Part shown: piece after piece, positions 24,841 to 32,541 of the stretch
Position numbering within the stretch: position 1 is the stretch's first letter
How the letters are laid out: every line of letters begins with the position of its first letter
From: Caldilineaceae bacterium
GTDB lineage: Bacteria; Chloroflexota; Anaerolineae; Caldilineales; Caldilineaceae
Reading direction: 5' to 3'
Assembly (NCBI GenBank): GCA_019455155.1
Contig: JACFMY010000010.1
Coordinates: forward strand, 1-34,620
Length of the DNA: 34,620 nucleotides
Made by a program: the position numbers and the translations under genes
The notes under the pieces: generated by a model
What the model saw: the letters and a program-made list of their open reading frames with translations, nothing else
Database searches by the model: none
Told to the model about the DNA's origin: nothing

Positions 24841-25217
24841 TTTCTGCCTCTTTTTTCTCGTCTGATATGCTACCTGGAGACCTGGATTCTAGCATTGCAC
24901 CGCACAGTGGCCAACTACAAAAGACCGCTCCTCATACAGGAACTAAGTTTAGGACACAACAACGCCACTGCCAGACCTCGCCTCCGGCTGTTCAGGCTTG
25001 TGAGCAGCAGGTGCTCTGGCGAGGCTGGCAGCAGCCACGCATACGCTGCGGCCGCACAGAAGTGGTGCACTTGACGCGCGCGGGCGTTGACTGACCGATC
25101 GACGGGCGCATCTGGCTGCTGCCTGTGGTATGGTATAGGCGAGCCCCAACTCAACAGCCGCAGCGCCAATATTCTAAGAAGATGGGCGGGCAACGCGCCA
25201 CAAAAGGGGAGGTCTCT
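24841..25217. other. Divergent region between the RidA-family and acyltransferase genes
   Basis: No gene is supported in this 377-bp gap. A leftward promoter lies at 24886-24914. For the rightward gene a strong ribosome site AGGGGAGG (25205-25212) is clear, but promoter candidates (TATGGT, 25129-25134) lack a convincing -35. Confidence 0.45.
24886..24914 (-). promoter_or_regulatory. Promoter of the RidA-family/LLM operon
   Basis: On the minus strand TTGGCC (24914-24909) and TAGAAT (24891-24886) are 17 bp apart, giving a leader of about 40 nt before the ATG at 24840. Confidence 0.45.
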
Positions 25218-26762
25218 ATGCCCACCACGACACAACCAATGGCGCCTGTCGACGCAGCCTGGTATCACATGGACGGCGCCACCAATCTGGCCATGGTCAC
25301 CGGCGCGGTGTTGACGCGTACACCGCTGGACTATCAGCGCGTGATAGCAGTCTACGCGCACCGGATACTCCACCTAAAACAGTTCCGGCAGCGCGTTGTC
25401 GAGAAGGGATGGCCGATCCCGTCGCCCCACTGGGAAGAGGATCCCTACTTCAACATCGACGACCATTTTCGCCACGTGGCCCTGCCAGAACCCTGTGACA
25501 AGCAGGCGCTCATGCAGCTCTTGAGCGATCTGGCCAGTACACCCCTTGACTATCGCCGGCCGCTCTGGCAGGTACATGTCATTGACCGGGTCGATTCCGG
25601 CAGCGCCATGGTCCTTCGTTTTCATCACTGCGTGGGAGACGGCACGGCCATGATCGCGGTTGCGCAGTTGTTGCTCGATACGATGGCCGGCGCCCCCTTG
25701 GACATCAGCCTGCCTCCCCAACAGCCCTCCCCCTCAGGGCTGCTGGACCCTTTCGTGCGCCCCGTGATCCAGTTGGCGGATCGATCTGCCCGCCAGATCG
25801 GGTCAGCGCTCCACGATGGACTTGAGCTCCTGTCGCACCCGGCTCAAGTCTTTGAGCTGGCTCAGTTGGCCGTAGGGAGCGCCGCGATTGCTGTCGGAAC
25901 ACTGTTGAAACGCCCCGATCCGCCGTCGCCACTCAAAGGCAGACTCGGTGTCCCCAAACGGGTGGCGTGGTCTGAGCCCGTGCCTCTGGCGGAGGTCAAG
26001 GCAATCGGCAAGGTAACAGGCGCCAAAGTAAACGACGTCCTGGTCGCAGCCACCGCCGGCGCTCTACGCCACTATATGCAGGCCCGCCAGGTCGATGTGG
26101 AGGGTATGGTCATTCGCGCCGTTGTGCCCGTAGACCTGCGGCCGCCCGACCAGGCCATGGAACTGGGCAACCGTTTTGGCCTTACCTTTCTGGATCTCCC
26201 CGTCGGCAGAAGCGGCGTCCTGCAACGGCTGGCCAGCACCAAGCACGCTATGGACGCCATCAAACGATCACCTGAAGCCGGAGTCTTTCTTGGTATCCTC
26301 GATTTGTTTGGGCGTACCCCTAAGGCCGTGGAGGATGTGGCCGTCGGTATCTTCGGCAGTAAAGCCAGCCTCGTCTTGACCAATGTGCCCGGGCCACGCC
26401 AGACTCTCTACCTGGCTGGTAGCGCCATCGAGCGCATGATCTTCTGGGTGCCCCATCCCGGTAAGTTGGGAATGGGGATCAGCATTCTGAGCTATGACGG
26501 TGCTGTTACGCTGGGGGTCGTGGCGGACGCTGGTCTGGTGCTCGAACCAGACGCCATCACAGCAGAATTCAACCGGGAATTTGCCCGCATGCGCGCCGCA
26601 GTCAACTCTCATGTGGCCGGCACGTTTGAAGGCGAACGCTGCCATGGGCACACAGCAGCCGGCCGGCCCTGCAAAAACCGCCCCATGCGCGGCTCATCCT
26701 ACTGCCGCGTACACAGCTCCCGCGCACACCCACCCGATGGGGCCAGCAGGCGCGCCTCCTGA
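25218..26762 (+). CDS. Wax ester synthase/diacylglycerol acyltransferase (WS/DGAT) with C-terminal Cys/His motif
   Basis: This 514-residue enzyme would transfer acyl groups from acyl-CoA to fatty alcohols or diacylglycerol, making wax esters or triacylglycerol at the membrane. It opens MAPVDAAWYHMDGATNLAM, as in the family. The catalytic motif HHxxxDG is HHCVGDG at 136-142, preceded by PLDYRRPLWQVHVID. KVNDVLVAATAGALRHYM, GNRFGLTFLDLPVG and the TNVPGPRQTLYLAG segment are conserved C-terminal marks. The last 40 residues are unusual: CHGHTAAGRPCKN, then SSYCRVH, give C475, C485, C496 and H499, a zinc-finger-like pattern seen in small CxGxTxxGxxC proteins but not expected in WS/DGAT. ATG 25218 follows AGGGGAGG. 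Confidence 0.92.
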   Translation: MPTTTQPMAPVDAAWYHMDGATNLAMVTGAVLTRTPLDYQRVIAVYAHRILHLKQFRQRVVEKGWPIPSPHWEEDPYFNIDDHFRHVALPEPCDKQALMQLLSDLASTPLDYRRPLWQVHVIDRVDSGSAMVLRFHHCVGDGTAMIAVAQLLLDTMAGAPLDISLPPQQPSPSGLLDPFVRPVIQLADRSARQIGSALHDGLELLSHPAQVFELAQLAVGSAAIAVGTLLKRPDPPSPLKGRLGVPKRVAWSEPVPLAEVKAIGKVTGAKVNDVLVAATAGALRHYMQARQVDVEGMVIRAVVPVDLRPPDQAMELGNRFGLTFLDLPVGRSGVLQRLASTKHAMDAIKRSPEAGVFLGILDLFGRTPKAVEDVAVGIFGSKASLVLTNVPGPRQTLYLAGSAIERMIFWVPHPGKLGMGISILSYDGAVTLGVVADAGLVLEPDAITAEFNREFARMRAAVNSHVAGTFEGERCHGHTAAGRPCKNRPMRGSSYCRVHSSRAHPPDGASRRAS

Positions 26763-26816
26763 TGCCCAGAACGGGCCACCGCCGGATATTTCCGGATTCT
26801 TAACGCCGTTGTCTGC

Positions 26817-28079
26817 TTAATCGCCGACCACGGCCGGGCGGCCGTTCCTGCTGCGTGCGAAAAGGGCCCACACCAGAAGCGCGCCGCTGCTCGCGATCGC
26901 CAGGATGAAGAATATCTGCGGCAGCGACATCCCCAGACTATCGTAGGCAAAGCCCGCCCATAGCGTACTGATAGACTGGGTGAGGGTCAGGGCTGCAAAC
27001 TCAAAGGCAAATACCCGGCCGCGAAAGCTGTCCGGGCTAGCGACCTGCAGCAACACAGTGGAAAAGACCCAAATTGAACCCGTTCCCAAACCGCGCGTGA
27101 CAGTAGCTGCCAATACCCAACCCAGACTAGGCGCCACCGCAAGCCCAAGAATACCAAGGGTCAAGGCCATAAAGCCGATGGTAATAGCCTTGTACATCAC
27201 GCTGTGGTGGTCGCCCAAGCGCGCCCGCAACAACAGCGGCCCAAAGCCTGTGCCGATCCCTACTCCGGCATAGATTAACCCTAGCGTCAGCGAACCATTG
27301 CCGTTGAAGGGAAAGATGTTCTCGGCCAGTGGAATCTCCAGTACATTGATGCTGCCCCAGATCAGCGCGCCGCCCGCCTTGGCCAGCGCGATCGCCAGCA
27401 TGGCAGGCCGGGCCCACAGAAAACGCATCCCATCCACCACTTCCAGCAACCCATTCCTGACAAGAGCGTGCCGTCCAGCCGCGGCTTTGACAGAACCTGA
27501 GATGGCAATCCGGCCCACAAACCACGCCGAGACGAGGAAGCTGAGGGCATCCAGGCTAAATGCTGCCTGCACGCCCAGAAAGGCAGTTGCCAGACCGCCC
27601 AGCAGCGCGCCCAGTGCCAGCATCGTGCTCCAAGTGAAGCTGTCCAATGCATTGGCAGCGACCAAATCTTTTCTGTCCACCACTGCGGGCACATAGGCTT
27701 GATGGGCGGGCATGTACACGGCACTGAAGACAAACTGCAGAATCGTCAGCACATACAACAGCCCAATGCGTTCGGGCCGGTCGATGAGCAAGAAGCCCAG
27801 CACCGTTACCGCACGGAGCAGGTCAGTGGCGATGAGAATCTTGCGCCGGTCAAAACGGTCCGCCAACACCCCACCAAAGGGGCTCATGACAAAGAGAGGC
27901 ACGAAACGCGCCAAAAACAAAAGACTAATGGCGGTTCCCGCACCCGTCAGCTGAGTGATCAGCGCAGCGGAAGCCAGAAGATTGAACCAGTCACCGAGGT
28001 TGCTGACTACACGCGCAAACCACAGGTTTCGAAAGCTAGCATTACGCCGCAGCAGCTCTATATAGGATCCCACTAGCAT
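26817..28079 (-). CDS. MFS transporter, enterobactin-exporter-like (MFS_3) family
   Basis: This 420-residue integral membrane protein has about twelve hydrophobic segments. The N-terminal RNASFRNLWFARVVSNLGDWF and the loop GGVLADRFDRRKILIATDLLRA (the MFS motif A analogue) are typical of EntS-like exporters. PAHQAYVPAVVDRKDLVAANAL and PDSFRGRVFAFEFAALTL are further marks of this group. It probably exports a small hydrophobic compound by proton antiport; the substrate is unknown. The ATG at 28079 is used; a GTG directly before it at 28082 is equally possible, and the ribosome site is weak. It converges with the acyltransferase gene, 54 bp apart. Confidence 0.88.
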   Translation of the reverse strand: MLVGSYIELLRRNASFRNLWFARVVSNLGDWFNLLASAALITQLTGAGTAISLLFLARFVPLFVMSPFGGVLADRFDRRKILIATDLLRAVTVLGFLLIDRPERIGLLYVLTILQFVFSAVYMPAHQAYVPAVVDRKDLVAANALDSFTWSTMLALGALLGGLATAFLGVQAAFSLDALSFLVSAWFVGRIAISGSVKAAAGRHALVRNGLLEVVDGMRFLWARPAMLAIALAKAGGALIWGSINVLEIPLAENIFPFNGNGSLTLGLIYAGVGIGTGFGPLLLRARLGDHHSVMYKAITIGFMALTLGILGLAVAPSLGWVLAATVTRGLGTGSIWVFSTVLLQVASPDSFRGRVFAFEFAALTLTQSISTLWAGFAYDSLGMSLPQIFFILAIASSGALLVWALFARSRNGRPAVVGD

Positions 28080-28317
28080 CACCGTCTTCGTTTTGTGACA
28101 GGAGCTAATCAGTCAAAAGGACTGCACGTTCCGCATCGTGGAACACCCTTGACGACCAGCTACCTGATCGTGCAACTTGCATTACGTCACGGGCCACAAC
28201 GCGTGGTGCCTTCCAACCGCCCGCAAATCGCACTATTTTACCCAATGGCCCCGCCAAGCGGAAGTAAGCGGGCATGATTTATCAGAAGTTGCGCCTTTTC
28301 GAGCAGGGCCGGGAGGC

Positions 28318-29751
28318 TCACTGGCGCCGGCGCAGATCGCCAAGCACGGCCTGAGCTGCGTAGTAGCCACACATGCCATGCACGCCGCCTCCAGGAGGTG
28401 TGGACGAAGAGCAGAGATAGACCCCCTTCACTGGCGTGCGATAAGGCACCAGATGCAACGACGGACGTGTAAAATGCTGGCGCAGATCCTGCACACCGCC
28501 GTTGATGTCGCCTCCCACGTAGTTCGGGTTATAACGTTCCATCGCCCGGGCGTGACGCGTCTCACGGGCCAGAATCAGGTCCCGAAAACCGGGGGCAAAC
28601 CGCTCCACCTGCCTCTCGATGGCCTCGGTCATATCAACGGGAGAGCCGTTGGGGACGTGACAATAAGCCCATGCCGTGTGCTTGCCCGCCGGCGCACGGC
28701 TGTCGTCAAACAGGCTTTGCTGAGCGAAGATGACATAGGGCCGCGCCGGATGCTTCCCCTGCCAGACGGCGCGCTCCGCCGCGGCGATCTCATCCATGGT
28801 GCCGCCAAGGTGTACGGCCGCGGTTCGCTGGCACACGGCTGCCTGCCATGGGATGGGACCCGCCAGCGCCCAGTCTACCTTGCAGACGCCGGGATTGTAG
28901 CGATAGCGTTCCAGCTGGCGACGGTAGCTGGCAGGCACCCGGTCGCCCGCGATGGCCAGCAGGCCGGCAGGCGCCGTGTCGAACAGATAGGCGCGTGCCC
29001 TCGGCAACTCTTCCAGCGAGCGTATGCTCCAGCCACAGACCAGGTCAGCGCCAAGTTGTTGCAGATAGTGCACCATGGCTGTGACAATCGCCTGCGATCC
29101 CCCACGCGCGACCGGCCAGCCAACCGCATGGGCCAGCATGGTGAGCAACAGGGCGAACGCGGCCGTGGGCGACCGTTCCAATGGCATGATGGAATGGCCA
29201 GCCATGCCCGCAAGCAAACTGCGTGTACGTTCCTCGCGAAAGAAAGTCCGGGCTAGCACCGTCGCCGGCAGGAGCAACAATGGCGCCACGCGCGCAAAAA
29301 CGATTGGATGGCGGGGCATATGCAGCGGCGCCAACAGATCGTCCATCACCGCCTGCCATTGGCGCACCAGCGGCATGAAGAGACGGCGCCACTTCTCGTC
29401 ATCACGCCCCAGGCTGGCCGCAGTCTCCTCCACCGAGCGCGCTAGGACGGCGGCGCTGCCATCGTCCAAAGGATGCGCGAGCGATACAGGTGGCACAATC
29501 CACTCGAGACCGAATGCCGCCAGCGGCAGCGTGCGCAGGAACGGCGAGGCCAGGCCAAGGGGATGGATGGCCGAACAGACGTCATGGCGAAAACCGGGCA
29601 GAGTTAGCTCCTCGGTGCGCGCGCCCCCGCCTACACTACTTCTGGCCTCAATCACAAGCACCCGCAACCGCGCGCGGGCGAGAGTAATGGCAGCTGCCAG
29701 CCCATTCGGACCGGCCCCCACAACGACTGCATCATACAGAGTCCCATTCAA
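28318..29751 (-). CDS. Phytoene-desaturase-like NAD(P)/FAD-dependent oxidoreductase
   Basis: This 477-residue flavoprotein starts with the Rossmann motif DAVVVGAGPNGLAAAITLA (G12, G14, G17), ending in the ribose-binding acid E35 of VLVIEA, then SSVGGGARTEELTLPGF. The C-terminal PVKGVYLCSSSTPPGGGVHGMCGYYAAQAVL is the conserved second FAD-contact motif of the carotenoid-desaturase/pyridine-nucleotide-disulfide-oxidoreductase-domain 2 group. The substrate is not evident; the enzyme lacks carotenoid genes nearby, so a carotenoid role is not supported. The start codon is TTG at 29751 with GAGGA upstream, 16 bp after the previous stop. It is the third gene of an operon with two unknown proteins. 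Confidence 0.87.
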   Translation of the reverse strand: MNGTLYDAVVVGAGPNGLAAAITLARARLRVLVIEARSSVGGGARTEELTLPGFRHDVCSAIHPLGLASPFLRTLPLAAFGLEWIVPPVSLAHPLDDGSAAVLARSVEETAASLGRDDEKWRRLFMPLVRQWQAVMDDLLAPLHMPRHPIVFARVAPLLLLPATVLARTFFREERTRSLLAGMAGHSIMPLERSPTAAFALLLTMLAHAVGWPVARGGSQAIVTAMVHYLQQLGADLVCGWSIRSLEELPRARAYLFDTAPAGLLAIAGDRVPASYRRQLERYRYNPGVCKVDWALAGPIPWQAAVCQRTAAVHLGGTMDEIAAAERAVWQGKHPARPYVIFAQQSLFDDSRAPAGKHTAWAYCHVPNGSPVDMTEAIERQVERFAPGFRDLILARETRHARAMERYNPNYVGGDINGGVQDLRQHFTRPSLHLVPYRTPVKGVYLCSSSTPPGGGVHGMCGYYAAQAVLGDLRRRQ

Positions 29752-29767
29752 AGCGCGCGTTTCCTCA

Positions 29768-29995
29768 TCATCGGTTTGGTTCTGCGCCCTGATACGTGGC
29801 AGCGTCGATCCGATTGCCGGTATCCACGGCCAGGGGCACGTATTCCCCTAGCTGGGACACGCCCACGGGGCCGACGCGCCTCCCATCTTCCAGACTGCCA
29901 GCATCCTGTCCATCTGCGATCTCTTCCACAACCAACAACGCAAGCGCCAAAACCGCGAGGACCAAAAAGAGACTGTTATGTGCAACTATGTCCAT
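29768..29995 (-). CDS. Tiny single-pass membrane protein
   Basis: This is a 75-residue protein beginning MDIVAHNSLFLVLAVLALAL, with one hydrophobic helix (about residues 8-24), then an acidic and glycine-rich soluble tail. It resembles no family I can name. Its ATG lies inside the last 20 bp of the upstream gene, so translation is probably coupled, and the flavoprotein follows after 16 bp. The order suggests a membrane anchor or partner for the oxidoreductase. Confidence 0.6.
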   Translation of the reverse strand: MDIVAHNSLFLVLAVLALALLVVEEIADGQDAGSLEDGRRVGPVGVSQLGEYVPLAVDTGNRIDAATYQGAEPNR

Positions 29996-30434
29996 TACAT
30001 GCCCCCTCGATATAGACGATGTTGGCCTTCCCAATCTGCTTACCATTCCGGTGCGACCAGCCATTCTCCTGCAAATACTGTTCCGCCGCAGCCCGGCTTT
30101 GCAATAAGAAGCCTGGGTAGCCACGGGTCAGATAGATCGCCATGCCAGGCACAATGATGTGTGGCCGCAAGAGCCATCTCGACAATCCATGGTCCAAAGT
30201 GCCAAGTACCGCGTAGCTCACAGCACCGCCCGTCGCATCTGGCGAGGGTTGGATGGCCAGACTCGCGGGCCCCGGCTGGGCGTCGAAACCTGCACCTGGC
30301 TCTAGCGTGAACGGCTGGTGCGGCGCGATGGGTTGAACGTGGCAGCTCACACTGACCGGCTCGTTATTGTGATCGAGTGCGAACAAGACTGCTTTCGCGT
30401 ACCCCTCTTTGAACAGCTGGACATCAACCCTCAT
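29976..30434 (-). CDS. Hypothetical protein, first gene of flavoprotein operon
   Basis: This is a 152-residue protein of unknown function. The ATG at 30434 is preceded by GCGGAAG at a reasonable distance; the frame is open to 30455. No signal peptide or membrane helix is seen. The N-terminal half is beta-rich (MRVDVQLFKEGYAKAVLFAL; VSVSCHVQPIAPHQPFTLEPG), which might be a small beta-sandwich. The C-terminal part has WLLRPHIIVPGMAIYLTRGY and an end with Cys residues (CNGHSCT). It overlaps the small membrane-protein gene by 20 bp, so the two products are probably made together. Confidence 0.7.
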   Translation of the reverse strand: MRVDVQLFKEGYAKAVLFALDHNNEPVSVSCHVQPIAPHQPFTLEPGAGFDAQPGPASLAIQPSPDATGGAVSYAVLGTLDHGLSRWLLRPHIIVPGMAIYLTRGYPGFLLQSRAAAEQYLQENGWSHRNGKQIGKANIVYIEGACNGHSCT

Positions 30435-30822
30435 TGAGCACTTCCGCAAATTCATGGCGATCGATCAGCACCTGCCCAGTATCGCGCCGGGCCGTCTCCG
30501 CAGCGTTAGAGGGAGCGTCTCGCCACGCGTTATGCGCCACGAAGTTCAACGATCATGGTTCATGTGCAGTGGAACGCGCAGGCGCGCGACGACGCCCGTT
30601 GGCGAACGCCGCACTCAAAGGCAGGGGGCCGCGCGGAGAGAAGATTGCGGCGCCGTCACGGCCAAGAAAATGTGGGAACGGAAAACTGAGGGCGCTTGGT
30701 GTGAGACAGCACGGACTCAATGACCTGCCCGGCTACCCGCTGCCGGCCCCGCTAAACAGGGGCAGGGCCAGCAGCCCACGATCGCCTGTGACGGGCCAGG
30801 TCAGCAGACAAATGCCTGCCGC
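30435..30822. other. Intergenic region between pdxT and the flavoprotein operon
   Basis: I see no gene in this 388-bp gap; the longer open frames there lack coding character. It contains a GC-rich hairpin, 30739-30775, downstream of pdxT. No promoter for the flavoprotein operon stands out. Confidence 0.45.
30739..30775 (-). terminator. GC-rich hairpin downstream of pdxT
   Basis: GCTGCCGGCCC (30739-30749) pairs with GGGCCAGCAGC (30765-30775) with one mismatch and a 15-nt loop. No T-tract follows on the minus strand, so termination is only possible. Confidence 0.35.
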
Positions 30823-31449
30823 CTAGCCACTCTGACCAACCTCTGTCGCTTCGGCCTGGGCGGTCATCTCCACGAACAGCTCATGCCAGCGCAGATCGTT
30901 GGTCAATTCAGGATGAAAGGCCGTCGCCAGGATGTGATCCTGCCGCACGGCAACGACAACCTCTTGCTCGCGACCAGCAACGCGCGCCAGCGCGTCGACC
31001 CCGGGTCCTGCATCGATGATCGCTGGCGCCCGGATGAAGATCGCCCGGAACGGCCCATTGCCGAGACCGGGGGTTTCCAGCCAGGTTTCGAAGCTTTCAT
31101 TCTGGCGGCCAAAGTAGTTCCGGTTAACCGTCACATCGAGGCCACCGATCAGGGGCTGGCCCCCTTCCTTCTGACCAACAGCACGGTCAGCCAGCAGGAT
31201 CATACCGGCGCATGTGCCCCACACAGGCCTGCCAGAATGCACCCATTTGCGTAGCGGCTCTACCAATCCCCAGCGTTCTGCGACGAGCCCCATAGTCGTG
31301 CTCTCACCGCCGGGAATGATGAGTCCATGGAGCCCCGCGAGCTGTTCCGGCCTGCGTACCTGGACAGCGTGCGCGCCCAGCCGCCGCAGCATGGCCTCAT
31401 GCTCGATAAATGCTCCCTGGAGGGCCAGCACGCCGATGGATACCGTCAT
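30823..31449 (-). CDS. pdxT: Pyridoxal 5'-phosphate synthase glutaminase subunit PdxT
   Basis: This 208-residue class I glutamine amidotransferase supplies ammonia from glutamine to PdxS for PLP synthesis in the DXP-independent pathway. The oxyanion region PGGESTTM is at 47-54, nucleophile Cys80 in GTCAGM, and His179 and Glu181 in FHPELT complete the triad. [20 protein letters not shown] and IFIRAPAI are PdxT-specific. It starts 3 bp after the pdxS stop, so the two genes form a tight operon. Confidence 0.96.
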   Translation of the reverse strand: MTVSIGVLALQGAFIEHEAMLRRLGAHAVQVRRPEQLAGLHGLIIPGGESTTMGLVAERWGLVEPLRKWVHSGRPVWGTCAGMILLADRAVGQKEGGQPLIGGLDVTVNRNYFGRQNESFETWLETPGLGNGPFRAIFIRAPAIIDAGPGVDALARVAGREQEVVVAVRQDHILATAFHPELTNDLRWHELFVEMTAQAEATEVGQSG

Positions 31450-31452
31450 GCG

Positions 31453-32382
31453 TCACCATCCTCGAACAGCCATCTTTTCACTGTCAGCCAGTGTGTCCAG
31501 GTTGATGCCAACCATCGGCTCGCCGAGATCCTCGCTGATTTCCGCCAGGATTTTGGGGTCGTTGTAGTGGGTCACCGCCATAACGATGGCACGGGCACGC
31601 TTTTCCGGGTTGCTGCTCTTGAAGATGCCCGAGCCCACGAAAACGCCGTCTACGCCCAACTGCATCATCAATGCTGCGTCAGCCGGGGTGGCCACCCCGC
31701 CCGCGGCGAAGTTGACCACAGGCAGCCGGCCCAGCTCCGCTGTCTGCTTCACAAGGCCGTAGGGCGCGCGCAGGTCCTTGGCAAAGGCGAACATCTCATC
31801 TTCATCCAGGGTCTGCAGACGGCGAATATCCCGGTGCACCGTGCGGGCATGGCGCACCGCTTCCACAATGTTGCCTGTACCCGCCTCGCCTTTGGTGCGG
31901 ATCATCGCCGCACCTTCGGCAATGCGACGCAGCGCCTCACCCAGGTCCCGCGCACCACACACAAAAGGCACCGTGAACTTGTGCTTGTTGATGTGGTTCT
32001 CCTCGTCGGCTGGAGTCAGCACTTCACTCTCGTCGACGTAATCGACACCTAGCGCCTGCAAGATCTGGGCCTCGACAAAATGGCCAATCCGCGCCTTGGC
32101 CATGACCGGAATCGTCACAGCCTCGATGATCTCCTTAATCTTGCGTGGGTCACTCATGCGCGCCACACCGCCGTCCTTGCGGATGTCGGCAGGCACGCGC
32201 TCCAGGGCCATCACTGCACACGCGCCGGCCTCTTCGGCAATCCGCGCATGCTCAGCGGTGACCACGTCCATAATCACACCGCCCTTCAACATCTGCGCCA
32301 GGCCTACCTTCACGGCAAAGGTCCCGGTAATCACATCTGATCCTACACCGCCGTTGGCCGGTGATTTGCTCTGCTCGTCCAT
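31453..32382 (-). CDS. pdxS: Pyridoxal 5'-phosphate synthase lyase subunit PdxS
   Basis: This 309-residue (beta/alpha)8 enzyme joins ribose 5-phosphate, glyceraldehyde 3-phosphate and ammonia into PLP, as a dodecamer decorated by PdxT. The catalytic lysines are visible as K96 in [15 protein letters not shown] and K164 in [33 protein letters not shown] and [20 protein letters not shown] are also diagnostic. I use the ATG at 32382, with CAGGAG upstream, over the open frame back to 32421. Its promoter is at 32442-32470. Confidence 0.96.
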   Translation of the reverse strand: MDEQSKSPANGGVGSDVITGTFAVKVGLAQMLKGGVIMDVVTAEHARIAEEAGACAVMALERVPADIRKDGGVARMSDPRKIKEIIEAVTIPVMAKARIGHFVEAQILQALGVDYVDESEVLTPADEENHINKHKFTVPFVCGARDLGEALRRIAEGAAMIRTKGEAGTGNIVEAVRHARTVHRDIRRLQTLDEDEMFAFAKDLRAPYGLVKQTAELGRLPVVNFAAGGVATPADAALMMQLGVDGVFVGSGIFKSSNPEKRARAIVMAVTHYNDPKILAEISEDLGEPMVGINLDTLADSEKMAVRGW

Positions 32383-32441
32383 TTCTTGTCGCTCCTGTTT
32401 CAGCATCCTCACAAAGGACACGGGAGAATGTCGGATTAATC

Positions 32442-32470
32442 ATTGTACGCACCTTTGCGCCCATCATCAA
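32442..32470 (-). promoter_or_regulatory. Promoter of pdxST
   Basis: On the minus strand TTGATG (32470-32465) and TACAAT (32447-32442) are 17 bp apart. The leader to the pdxS ATG is about 53 nt and carries CAGGAG. Confidence 0.6.
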
Positions 32471-32473
32471 ACC

Positions 32474-32534
32474 ACGCAGGCGACAAGAAAGGGGGTAGAT
32501 CCACGCGCGAATCTACCCCCGGTTGTGCCTGCGT
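32474..32534 (-). terminator. Intrinsic terminator after the META-domain gene
   Basis: GGGGGTAGAT (32491-32500) and ATCTACCCCC (32511-32520) form a perfect 10-bp stem with a 10-nt loop; on the minus strand it is followed by TTTCTTGTC. An outer stem ACGCAGGC/GCCTGCGT (32474-32481, 32527-32534) extends it. It directly follows the stop codon at 32542 and separates that gene from the pdxST promoter. Confidence 0.75.
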
Positions 32535-32541
32535 AGTCTAC

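Noticed and set aside
28177-29256. 359-codon rightward open frame opposite the flavoprotein
   Set aside because: It is antisense to a gene with intact FAD motifs and shows no family resemblance.
30434-30826. 130-codon rightward open frame between pdxT and the flavoprotein operon
   Set aside because: Arg/Pro/Ser-rich low-information translation, no motif and no promoter; treated as non-coding.
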